Positions 17,092 to 24,545 of a stretch of 43,121 nt of DNA are shown here, one piece after another. The stretch comes from Natrarchaeobius oligotrophus (GTDB lineage Archaea > Halobacteriota > Halobacteria > Halobacteriales > Natrialbaceae), in contig NZ_REFZ01000022.1 of assembly GCF_003841465.1 (NCBI RefSeq), forward strand, positions 1 to 43,121, given 5' to 3'. A program made the translations under genes and the position numbers. Below the pieces are notes generated by a model. That model was not told the DNA's origin. It saw only the letters and a program-made list of their open reading frames with translations, and did no database searches. Numbering within the stretch: position 1 is the stretch's first letter; each line of letters begins with the position of its first letter.

Positions 17092-18078
17092 CTACAATAA
17101 AACCGTCGTTCCGAGATTCGTCTCGAGCGCGCGCTCGAAGACGAATTCGGCGGTCGCGGCATCCAGCACCGCCGAGCCGACGCTCTCGAGGACGATTATC
17201 TCGTCCGATGATCGCCGTCCCCGTCCGTCGGCGAGCGCGTCGCCGAACCGGCGAACTTCACGGTCGCGATGACCGCGAAGGTCTCCCGTCTCGACCGCCT
17301 CCGTCGGCACGTCCGCGAAGATTCGAGCCGCCCGATCGATCGTCTCGTCGTCCAGTTCTCGCATCTCGGCCGTGTACGCGCCGACGGCGATCACCAGCGT
17401 TCCGGCCGCGAGCGCCTCGCCCGGAACCACCGGTTCGGTGCTCGTCGTCACCGTAACGACGACCGTCGCGCCGTCGACGGCCTCGCGGGGACTCGAGACC
17501 GCACGCACCCGAGCCTCGAGTTCGGCGTCGAGGGCCGTCGCACACTCGAATCTGGACTCGCTCGGCGAGTGGATGCGGACCGACTCGAGATCGTCGCCGA
17601 CCGCGGCCGCGATCGCTCTGGCCTGCCAGCGGGCCTGCGTTCCCGCGCCGATCACCGCCAGCTCGACTGGGCCGTCGGCCGCGAGCTCGCGCGCACCCAG
17701 ACCCCCGATGCAGCCGGTCCGCGCGTTCGTGATCCGGTTTCCCGCGAGATAGCCGACGGGCTGGCCGGTTTCGGCGTCCGTCAGACAGATCTGTGCGGTG
17801 ACGGTCGGCAATCCGCGATCCGGGTTCCCCTCACAGACCGTGGCGAGTTTGGTCGCGACGTAGGCGGCTCCGTGGACGTACGCCGGCATGCAGAGCGCGG
17901 TCCCCGTCTCGCGCTCCGGTGAGTCGGGATCGAGTCCGACTCCGATCGGGTAGTGCGGGCGGTCGGGCCGTTCGATCGCGCCCGTTCGCTGCTTTTCGAA
18001 CGCGTCGGCCACGACCGGAAGCAGCGCCTCGAGGTCGAGCACCGACGCGACGTCCTCGTCTGCGAGCACGCGGAGCAT
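17092..18078 (-). CDS. Ornithine cyclodeaminase / mu-crystallin family NAD(P)-dependent enzyme
   Basis: A 328-residue Rossmann-fold protein of the OCD/alanine dehydrogenase (archaeal Ala dehydrogenase) family. Family marks are KLATVCEGNPDRGLPTVTAQ, then the dinucleotide motif VIGAGTQARWQARAI, VVVTVTTSTEPVVPG and VIAVGAYTAEMREL. These enzymes act on amino acids or imino acids; ornithine cyclodeaminase, alanine dehydrogenase and ketimine reductase activities cannot be separated by eye. The ATG at 18076-18078 starts the domain exactly. The open frame extends upstream but encodes only Arg-rich shadow sequence over the decayed vapBC copy. Confidence 0.85.
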   Translation of the reverse strand: MLRVLADEDVASVLDLEALLPVVADAFEKQRTGAIERPDRPHYPIGVGLDPDSPERETGTALCMPAYVHGAAYVATKLATVCEGNPDRGLPTVTAQICLTDAETGQPVGYLAGNRITNARTGCIGGLGARELAADGPVELAVIGAGTQARWQARAIAAAVGDDLESVRIHSPSESRFECATALDAELEARVRAVSSPREAVDGATVVVTVTTSTEPVVPGEALAAGTLVIAVGAYTAEMRELDDETIDRAARIFADVPTEAVETGDLRGHRDREVRRFGDALADGRGRRSSDEIIVLESVGSAVLDAATAEFVFERALETNLGTTVLL

Positions 18079-18241
18079 GCCTCGAGCGTCGTCGGCCGGA
18101 CACTTGTACGTACGCTCGCGGGCCGGCCGGGAGCGGACGCGCCCCCGTCGGCGATCGCTCTCCGTCGAGAGACGCAGACAGCGCCACGAGGGCGGGCCGA
18201 TGTCGCTCACGACGCGAAACGATCGGACGAGTACCGGTCGC

Positions 18242-18348
18242 GGCGATCCGCTCGAAGCGCTCGGAGGCGGGTTCGAAGAAGTCGACAGGTCTACGGCGAT
18301 CTTCTCGAGGAGGCGCGGACGGAAGCGCTCAAGGAAGCCGGTCGGTAA
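18242..18348 (+). pseudogene. Remnant of a vapB antitoxin gene (3' part, frameshifted)
   Basis: This stretch aligns base by base with the 3' end of the intact vapB (18769-18876) with a single-base deletion. One frame reads DPLEALGGGFEEVDR; the next reads YGDLLEEARTEALKEAGR and then stops. The intact protein has DPLEALRDEFADVEKSADEL and ends REDARKAALDEAGR. The 5' half is unrecognisable apart from a VPVA-like trace just upstream. It lies in the 567-base stretch 18079-18645 that has no intact gene. Confidence 0.72.
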
Positions 18349-18387
18349 CGCTCGTCCGTGAGGACGCGAACGCGAACGTCGCGTCCG

Positions 18388-18441
18388 GTCTCGACCGAAG
18401 GCGACTCCAGTTTCGACTGGAAGACGGTCGCCGAGGAGTGA
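18388..18441 (+). pseudogene. Remnant of a vapC toxin gene (last 17 codons)
   Basis: In the same frame as the vapB remnant stop, this reads VSTEGDSSFDWKTVAEE and a stop, against VSSDDTYEDVTPRLDLKTVDAE in the intact VapC. Between the two remnant stops there are 93 bases; an intact vapC has 375, so 282 bases have been lost. The PIN catalytic residues are gone. Confidence 0.62.
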
Positions 18442-18502
18442 CGCTCCGCAACCACTGCACGCGGCTCGCACCAACCACCACGCAGTAAGCGACTGGACCG
18501 AG
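18421..18502 (+). repeat. Direct repeat copy 1: vapC 3' end plus rfcL 5' end
   Basis: An 82-base segment that matches 19231-19312 without gaps and with nine mismatches (about 89%). It covers the last codons of vapC, the 43-base vapC-rfcL spacer and the first six codons of rfcL (S-D-W-T-E). The rfcL start ATG is changed here to GTA. The match ends abruptly after GACTGGACCGAGA. Confidence 0.85.
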
Positions 18503-18645
18503 ACGTCGGGACGATGTGATGGGGCCGTCGAATGCCTATCGTCGTTTACTCGTGGACACGAACACGAACTCCCACTAAATAATTTGAGGTGGGCATTTCC
18601 ACATATCGGGGAACATTTTTATTTTCACCCACCGTACGCCGAGGT

Positions 18646-18876
18646 ATGTCAGACGTCGCACTGGACGACCGCGGCCGCCTCACGCTCCCGAAGGAGGTCA
18701 GAGAGCGATACGGGGACCGATATCACGTCGTTCAACTTCCCGACGGAATCAAACTGGTTCCGATCGCCGACGACCCGCTCGAGGCGCTCAGAGACGAGTT
18801 CGCGGACGTCGAGAAGTCGGCCGACGAACTTCGTGAAGACGCACGAAAAGCAGCCCTCGACGAGGCCGGGCGATAA
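18646..18876 (+). CDS. vapB: AbrB/MazE-fold antitoxin of a vapBC pair
   Basis: A 76-residue protein. Residues 1-45 are an AbrB/SpoVT swapped-hairpin DNA-binding domain (VALDDRGRLTLPKEVRERYG, then YHVVQLPDGIKLVPI). The charged helical tail (DVEKSADELREDARKAALDE) is the part that normally wraps the toxin. ATG at 18646 is supported by a TATA-like element (TTTTATTTT, about 18616-18625) 20-30 bases upstream, giving an almost leaderless message. The stop TAA abuts the vapC ATG without a gap. Confidence 0.88.
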   Translation: MSDVALDDRGRLTLPKEVRERYGDRYHVVQLPDGIKLVPIADDPLEALRDEFADVEKSADELREDARKAALDEAGR

Positions 18877-19251
18877 ATGTACGCGGAGACCGATTTTCTG
18901 CTCGCGCTCATCAAGGACGACGACTGGCTCGGCGAGGCCGCCGAGTCGGTGTACCGAGAGCACCGCGACGAGTTGTGGACGTCGCAGTTCACGCTCATCG
19001 AACTCCTGATGGTCGCCTACCGCGAGGAACGTGATACCGAACGCGTCGTCTCGAACGCCGCCAACCTCGTCGAGGTACGCGGTGACGTGGAGACGGTCGT
19101 TACGGCGGCGACGTACGTGGAGGACCACGAATTCACGCCGTTCGACGCGCTTCACCTCGTCGAATCTAACGGCGATACCGTGGTCTCGAGCGACGACACG
19201 TACGAGGACGTCACTCCCCGTCTGGACCTGAAGACAGTCGACGCCGAGTAA
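18877..19251 (+). CDS. vapC: PIN-domain toxin ribonuclease VapC
   Basis: A 124-residue PIN domain. The acidic catalytic set is in place: D6 (MYAETDFLLALI), E42 (QFTLIELLMVAY), D90 (TPFDALHLV) and D106/D107 (VSSDDTYEDV). PIN toxins cut RNA when freed from their antitoxin. The gene directly follows vapB. The boundary with rfcL is only 43 bases, which makes read-through into the essential clamp-loader gene likely. Intact and apparently functional, unlike the copy upstream. Confidence 0.88.
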   Translation: MYAETDFLLALIKDDDWLGEAAESVYREHRDELWTSQFTLIELLMVAYREERDTERVVSNAANLVEVRGDVETVVTAATYVEDHEFTPFDALHLVESNGDTVVSSDDTYEDVTPRLDLKTVDAE

Positions 19252-19312
19252 CGCTCCGCAACCACTAAACGCGGCTCGCACCAACCACCACGCAATGAGC
19301 GACTGGACCGAG
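19231..19312 (+). repeat. Direct repeat copy 2 at the vapC/rfcL junction
   Basis: The functional counterpart of the repeat at 18421-18502, exactly 810 bases downstream. It includes the true vapC stop (19249-19251) and rfcL start (19295-19297). Confidence 0.85.
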
Positions 19313-20818
19313 AAGTACCGCCCGACGACGCTGTCGGAGGTGCGCGGCAACAACAAGGCCCGCGACAAACTCGAGGAGTGGGCCGAAAGCTGGGACGACC
19401 ACCGGGACGCGGTGATCGTCCACGGCAGCCCCGGCGTGGGGAAGACGTCGGCGGCTCACGCCCTCGCCAACGACATGGACTGGCCCGTGATGGAGCTCAA
19501 CGCAAGCGACGACCGGCAGGCGGACGTGATCGAACGGGTCGCGGGCGAGGCCGCAAAGAGCGGCACCCTGACCGCCGGCGGGGCGGGCCGGCGGCTGGTG
19601 ATCCTCGACGAGGCCGACAACTTCCACGGCAACGCGGACTACGGCGGCTCCCGGGAAGTTACCCGCGTCGTCAAAAACGCCAGCCAGCCGATCGTGCTCG
19701 TCGCAAACGAGTTCTACGACATGAGCCAGTCGCTGCGAAGCAGCTGCGAGACGATCGAGTTTCGCGACGTCTCCAAGCGCTCGATCGTCCCGGTGTTGCG
19801 GGACATCTGTCGCCGGGAGGAAATCGAGTACGACGAGGCGGCCCTCGAGAAGATCGCGGAGTCGACGAGCGGCGACCTCCGATCCGCGGTCAACGACCTG
19901 CAGGCCGTCGCGGAGGAGGCCAACCGCCTGACCGTCGACGACGTGGTTACGAGCGCGCGCGACCGAACCGAGGGTATCTTCGACTTTCTCGACGCGCTGA
20001 TCAAAGAGGAAGACGCCGAGGGGGCGCTTCGGGCGTCCTACGACGTCGACGAAACGCCCGACGAACTCCTCAACTGGATCGAGGACAACGTCCCGAAGGA
20101 TTACGAGGGTCCAGAGCTCGCCGACGCCTACGGCTTTCTCTCGAACGCCGATCGGTGGCTCGGCCGGGTCCGGGCGACGCAGGATTACTCGTTCTGGCGG
20201 TACGCGACGGACAACATGACCGCCGGCGTCGCCGCCTCCCGGCGCGAGAGCAAGGGCGGCTGGACCCGGTACGGCCCGCCGAGTTACTGGTCGAAACTCG
20301 GCCGAACCAAGGGGACGCGCAACACGCGCGACGCCATCGCGGGGCGCATCGCCGAGCGCGAGGGAACGAGCGTCGCGACGGCTCGCCGGGAGATCATGCC
20401 GTTTCTCGCCGCGATGACCCACCACTGTCGAAACCGCGAGCTGACCGTTCGGATGGCCGCCGCCTACGACCTCGACGAGGGCGAGGTTTCGTTCGTCACC
20501 GGGAGCGGAAAAGACACCAACAAGGTTCAGTCGGTCGTCGAGGACGCCGAGGAGCTCATCGAGGAGGCGACGGTCGAACACTCGGGGTCGGCGTTCTTCG
20601 CGCCGGCAGACTCGAGCGACGGGGCCGGAGCCGACGCGGGCGGTGAGTCGGAAGACGTGGACGTGACCGCGACGGACGGCGACAGCGAGGACGGCCAGCA
20701 AACGCTCGCCTCGCCGAACGGCGGGGACGCGGGCGAGTCCGACGACGGCTCGAGCGCCGACGCGTCGGACGAGCGTGACCAGGACGACGACCAGTCCGGC
20801 CTGAGCGACTTTCTCTGA
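19295..20818 (+). CDS. rfcL: Replication factor C large subunit
   Basis: RfcL, with RfcS, loads the PCNA sliding clamp. The 507-residue protein starts MSDWTEKYRPTTLSEVRGNN, carries Walker A GSPGVGKT at residues 44-51, Walker B LVILDEAD near 101-108, sensor and arginine-finger regions, and the C-terminal collar (TRYGPPSYWSKLGRTKG). A low-complexity acidic tail of about 90 residues ends in QSGLSDFL, which fits the PIP box consensus QxxLxxF for binding PCNA. Lies downstream of vapBC; no separate promoter is obvious in the 43-base gap. Confidence 0.96.
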   Translation: MSDWTEKYRPTTLSEVRGNNKARDKLEEWAESWDDHRDAVIVHGSPGVGKTSAAHALANDMDWPVMELNASDDRQADVIERVAGEAAKSGTLTAGGAGRRLVILDEADNFHGNADYGGSREVTRVVKNASQPIVLVANEFYDMSQSLRSSCETIEFRDVSKRSIVPVLRDICRREEIEYDEAALEKIAESTSGDLRSAVNDLQAVAEEANRLTVDDVVTSARDRTEGIFDFLDALIKEEDAEGALRASYDVDETPDELLNWIEDNVPKDYEGPELADAYGFLSNADRWLGRVRATQDYSFWRYATDNMTAGVAASRRESKGGWTRYGPPSYWSKLGRTKGTRNTRDAIAGRIAEREGTSVATARREIMPFLAAMTHHCRNRELTVRMAAAYDLDEGEVSFVTGSGKDTNKVQSVVEDAEELIEEATVEHSGSAFFAPADSSDGAGADAGGESEDVDVTATDGDSEDGQQTLASPNGGDAGESDDGSSADASDERDQDDDQSGLSDFL

Positions 20819-20983
20819 TCTGCCAACCGGCCGTCCGCCAGCGGGCGCTCCGGCGAGCGCCGTCCCGGGTCGGGTGCGACCGGTCGTCGACGCCGGCGTT
20901 CTCGGCACTCGATCCGTCGGATCGAGAACTGGCGGTACAATTACGTCGATGAACGTCGTTACTAGACGACGGTGAGTAGCGAA

Positions 20984-21181
20984 ATGACCGACCAGCACGG
21001 CTGCCCCTTCTGTCCACACTCGTACGACGAGCGCACGGACCTGCGCGTCCACCTCGAGGTCGAACACCGAAAGTCGGAGATCGTCTCCGCGTTCGTCAAC
21101 GTACTCGAGTCGGATACCCCGACCCACGACGGGAAGACGGCGGCTCCCGAAGACGAGATCCGGTCCGCCCCGTCGCCGTGA
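20984..21181 (+). CDS. Small C2H2-type zinc-finger protein (65 aa)
   Basis: An isolated short gene. The pattern C-P-F-C (CPFCPHSYDE) followed 14 residues later by H-x4-H (RVHLEVEHRKSE) is a C2H2 finger. The rest is acidic and probably disordered. ATG at 20984 is preferred; a GTG at 20972 would add four residues. Such proteins are common in haloarchaea and one (Brz) regulates bacteriorhodopsin genes, but there is no evidence for the target here. Confidence 0.72.
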   Translation: MTDQHGCPFCPHSYDERTDLRVHLEVEHRKSEIVSAFVNVLESDTPTHDGKTAAPEDEIRSAPSP

Positions 21182-21323
21182 GCGGCGGATTTCGACTTCG
21201 AGCCGGTACCCGACTGACCGCGAGCCCGGTTCCGATGGTCGACCGAACTCGATAGCCGTCGGTCTGCAATCGTCGCTCGAGCGAGACGATCGGTCGGGAC
21301 GAACCGCCGCTCGAGCGCGACCG

Positions 21324-22055
21324 TCACTCGATCGATTTCGCGTCGACGTCGGAGAGACGCTCGAGAAACGAAGGTGAGAGCGCGTCGACGACGCCCGTCG
21401 CGAGCGTTCGCGGCGACCCGTCGGCGTCGACGGACGGAACCGTCTCGACCGGGCGTCCGGTCATCCGCTCGAGTTCGGCGGGATTCGTCCGCTTGGCGAC
21501 CGTCGCCCCGTCGAACTCGTTGCAGACGATCCCCCGGACGTCGACGCCGCGGCGTTCGAGCGCCGCGACCGAGAGCGCGGTGTGGTTGAGCGTTCCCAAC
21601 CCCGAGCGCGCGACGACCACCGCGGTCGCCTCGAGATCGGCGACGAGGTCGATCACCTCGCGGTCGCCGGCGAGGGGAACCCGGAGCCCGCCGATCCCCT
21701 CGACCAGTGCGAGTTCCGCGCGGTCGACCTGGCGCTCGCAGTCGGCGAGGATCGCGTCGTAAGAGAGCCGGTCGCCGACGCGCTCGGCGGCGACCCGCGG
21801 CGCGAGCGGCGGCTCGAGGGCGCGCAGTCGAACCGCCGCGTCGGGATCGCCGCAGGCGTCCGCGACGAACGCCGCGTCGTCGTCCGGCGGACAGCCGGTC
21901 TGGGCCGGCTTGATCGCTCGAGCGGCTTTCCCTCGTTCGCGGTAGTAGCGGGTGAGGCCGGCGGTGATCGCGGTCTTTCCGACGCCGGTGTCGGTGCCGA
22001 CGATCGCGAGCGGACGCGACGTCGATCCGTTCGGCCGATCGCCGTCCGTCGTCAC
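21324..22055 (-). CDS. bioD: Dethiobiotin synthetase
   Basis: BioD closes the ureido ring of dethiobiotin with CO2 and ATP. The 243-residue protein shows the P-loop GTDTGVGKT near its start, AIKPAQTGC (substrate lysine region), LVEGIGGLRVPL and VVARSGLGTLNHT. The start is a GTG at 22053-22055; another GTG at 22065-22067 is possible. Further upstream the open frame only shadows bioF. It is the last gene of the minus-strand biotin operon, 28 bases after bioF. Confidence 0.9.
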   Translation of the reverse strand: MTTDGDRPNGSTSRPLAIVGTDTGVGKTAITAGLTRYYRERGKAARAIKPAQTGCPPDDDAAFVADACGDPDAAVRLRALEPPLAPRVAAERVGDRLSYDAILADCERQVDRAELALVEGIGGLRVPLAGDREVIDLVADLEATAVVVARSGLGTLNHTALSVAALERRGVDVRGIVCNEFDGATVAKRTNPAELERMTGRPVETVPSVDADGSPRTLATGVVDALSPSFLERLSDVDAKSIE

Positions 22056-22083
22056 GCTTCGGTACACCTCGCCCGACAGCGGC

Positions 22084-23454
22084 TCACAGGAGACCGACCT
22101 CCTCGCTCGCTTCCCGGACGGCCTCGAGACAGGCGACGACGTCCGCCTGCTCGTGGGTCGCCATCGGCGCGAACCGGAGGCGGCTCTCGCCGTCGGGGAC
22201 CGTCGGCGGTCGGATCGCCGGAACGACGACGTTCCGATCGCGAAGCGCGGCCTCGAGCGCGAGCGCGTCGCGACGGTCGCCGACGACGACCGGGAGGATC
22301 TGGGAGTCACCGGGAACGTCGAATCCCATCGTCTCGAGGCCGTCGCGGAGGTGGGCGACGTTCTCCCAGAGGCGTTCCCGCGCGTCGCCGTGGCGCGCGA
22401 GGTGGAGCGCCTCGCTGGCGGCCGCCGCGGCCGGCGGCGTCAATCCCGTCGAGAAGACGAACGACCGCGCGTCGTTGACGAGACACGAGATCAACGCGTC
22501 GCTGCCGGCGACGTAGCCGCCCTGGCTCGCAAGCGCCTTCGAGAGCGTCCCCATCTGGACGTGGACGCGATCCTCGAGTCCTTCCGCCTGGACGACGCCG
22601 CCCCCGTCGACGTACAGCCCCGTCGCGTGAGCTTCGTCGACCATGACCCACGCGCCGAACTCCTCGGCGACGTCGCAGAGCGCAGAAAGCGGCGCGACGG
22701 TGCCGTCCATGCTGAAGACGCTGTCGGTGACGATCAGCCACGATTCGGTTCCGTCGGGCGAACTCGAGTCGGAACTCGCGCTCGCACTCGAGTCGGAACC
22801 GGAGCACGCGTCGGCGTTCGGGTCGGAAGCCGAATCAGCATCGACGGGCGCGTCGTCCCGGTCGGCCCGCGCCGCCAGTTTCGCTCGGAGGTCCTCGACG
22901 TCGCGGTGGTCGTAGACCACCGTCTCGCAGTCGACCAGTCGACAGCCGTCGATGATGCTCGCGTGGTTGAGTTCGTCCGAGAAGATCACGTCGGGCTCGA
23001 GCGCCGCGATCGTCCCGACGTTCGCGGCGTATCCCGACGAGAACGTCAGGGCGCGGTCGGTTCCTTTCGTCTCGGCCAGCAGCCGCTCTACGTCGCGGTG
23101 GACCATCGTATCGCCGGTGACGAGTCGACTGGCTCCGGAGCCGGTGCCGACGGTCGCGGCGGCGCGACGGGCCGCGTCCTGGACGCGCTGATCGTCGGTC
23201 AGCCCGAGGTAGTTGTTGGAGGCAAACACCAGCGCCTCGTCGGCGTCGAGGACCGGGAGTTCGCCTCCGCAGGACTGTGCGAAGTAACCCCGCTCGGCGA
23301 CGCGGTCGACGGGCGACAACGTCCGGTTCAGCTCGTTCTCCTCGAGCGTCGCGAGACGCGCCTCGAGGTCGAACCCGCGGTCTTCCATTCGGATGAAGGG
23401 AGTCATCGCCACGGTTTCACTGTCACGGTTCCGTTCCGACGTGTCATCGTCCAC
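22084..23454 (-). CDS. bioF: 8-amino-7-oxononanoate (KAPA) synthase
   Basis: A PLP enzyme that condenses pimeloyl thioester and alanine to KAPA. Key sites: FASNNYLGLT, SSGYAANVG, DEAHATGLYV and the PLP lysine K306 (HVQMGTLSKALASQGGY). The full length of 456 is more than the usual ~390. The excess is partly a Ser/Asp/Ala-rich insert at residues 199-236, between the AKLAARADR helix and the WLIVTDSVFSMDG strand, and partly the N-terminus. The GTG at 23454 follows the bioU stop by three bases; ATG at 23406 or 23388 would shorten the protein by 16 or 22 residues and may be the real start. Confidence 0.9.
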   Translation of the reverse strand: MDDDTSERNRDSETVAMTPFIRMEDRGFDLEARLATLEENELNRTLSPVDRVAERGYFAQSCGGELPVLDADEALVFASNNYLGLTDDQRVQDAARRAAATVGTGSGASRLVTGDTMVHRDVERLLAETKGTDRALTFSSGYAANVGTIAALEPDVIFSDELNHASIIDGCRLVDCETVVYDHRDVEDLRAKLAARADRDDAPVDADSASDPNADACSGSDSSASASSDSSSPDGTESWLIVTDSVFSMDGTVAPLSALCDVAEEFGAWVMVDEAHATGLYVDGGGVVQAEGLEDRVHVQMGTLSKALASQGGYVAGSDALISCLVNDARSFVFSTGLTPPAAAAASEALHLARHGDARERLWENVAHLRDGLETMGFDVPGDSQILPVVVGDRRDALALEAALRDRNVVVPAIRPPTVPDGESRLRFAPMATHEQADVVACLEAVREASEEVGLL

Positions 23455-23457
23455 CCA

Positions 23458-24513
23458 TCAAATGCGAGGCATCAGCTCCGCCGGTCCGAAGACGCCGTAC
23501 TCGCCGGCGCGATTGCGCCGGACGCCCGCTTTCAGGTAGCCGAGCGCCGGCCCGTTCACGTTGGCCGCCATGCTCGTCTCGTCGCCGAGCTGGACGGTGT
23601 TCGTCGCCCGCTCGCCATCGAACGTCGTCCCCGTCACGGTGACGGTCGTCGTCATCGGCTTCTCGTCGCGCCGAAGATCGAGTACCCCGCCGACGGTGAC
23701 GTCCGCGGCCTCGCAGACGCCCGCGCGCTCGAGCAGGACGTCGTCGGCGTGTTCCATGTCCTCGAACTCGATGACGCCGTCGCGGTCGTCGACGATCGCC
23801 TCGATCTCGTCGTCGGAGAGGTCGCGCACGGTCTCGAGGTCGTAGTCCGGCAGATGTGCGATGTCTTCGCGGACGGTGCCGCGATTGTCCTCGTACCCCG
23901 ACGCGAGTCCGACGCCCCACCGGATGTCGACCGAGTCGACCTCGACGAACGACTGGGCGACGAGCGCGGCCGCGCCCGTGAGGAAGCCGGGGGTCGCACC
24001 CGCGCCACAGACGAAGGTGACGCCGGCGTCCTCGAAAGCGACGCTCCGGTCGTCGAGCATGCCGATCACGCGCGAGCGCTTCAGGACGTCGACGAGGACG
24101 CCGTCGTAGCCAGCGTCGACGAACCGGTCCGCCGTCCGCGGGATGAAGTCGTGTTCGTAGTTCGGGAGCGCGAGCAAAACGGCGTCGAGGTCGTCGCCTC
24201 GATCGACGATCGACCGGATCGGATCGTCGGTTTCGTTCCCCTGTGCCGACGCGAGGACGCCCGCGCGCTCGCCGTGGCGCGTGACGTCATCGTTGCCTGC
24301 AGCGTCGGAACCGGAACCGGTGGCGGCGTCACCACCGATGTTGCCCTCGGTCGCCGCGAGCAGTTCGTCGACGTCGAGTCCGTCGGGATCGATCGCGACG
24401 CCGCGTCGGTCGCAGGCCGCGACGGGAGTGAGGTCGTCTTTGTGCTGGCTAACCTCGAGCGCTCGTCTGCCGATACCACCGGTTCCAAGGACTGCAAACG
24501 TGATTTCTTCCAT
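23458..24513 (-). CDS. bioU: BioU, suicide (S)-DAPA synthase replacing BioA
   Basis: Between bioB and bioF stands a saccharopine-dehydrogenase-like oxidoreductase instead of the PLP aminotransferase BioA. The Rossmann motif is AVLGTGGIGRRAL at residues 7-19. In cyanobacteria BioU converts KAPA to DAPA by giving up the amine of one of its own lysines (K124 in Synechocystis) and then becoming inactive. Here K145, in VDVLKRSRVIGML after the GYDGVLVDV strand, is the best candidate for that residue. Further marks are CGAGATPGFLTGAAAL and ANVNGPALGYLKAGV. An acidic Gly/Ser/Asp insert (about 55-98) interrupts the N-terminal domain. Assignment by context and motif, from memory of the family; no alignment was run. 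Confidence 0.82.
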   Translation of the reverse strand: MEEITFAVLGTGGIGRRALEVSQHKDDLTPVAACDRRGVAIDPDGLDVDELLAATEGNIGGDAATGSGSDAAGNDDVTRHGERAGVLASAQGNETDDPIRSIVDRGDDLDAVLLALPNYEHDFIPRTADRFVDAGYDGVLVDVLKRSRVIGMLDDRSVAFEDAGVTFVCGAGATPGFLTGAAALVAQSFVEVDSVDIRWGVGLASGYEDNRGTVREDIAHLPDYDLETVRDLSDDEIEAIVDDRDGVIEFEDMEHADDVLLERAGVCEAADVTVGGVLDLRRDEKPMTTTVTVTGTTFDGERATNTVQLGDETSMAANVNGPALGYLKAGVRRNRAGEYGVFGPAELMPRI

Positions 24514-24545
24514 CGTGTGTCGGTGATCGGTCGTCTCGTCGTCGT

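Noticed and set aside
18079-18474. N-terminal extension of the ornithine-cyclodeaminase-family protein
   Set aside because: Runs antisense through the vapBC remnant; the family starts at the ATG at 18078.
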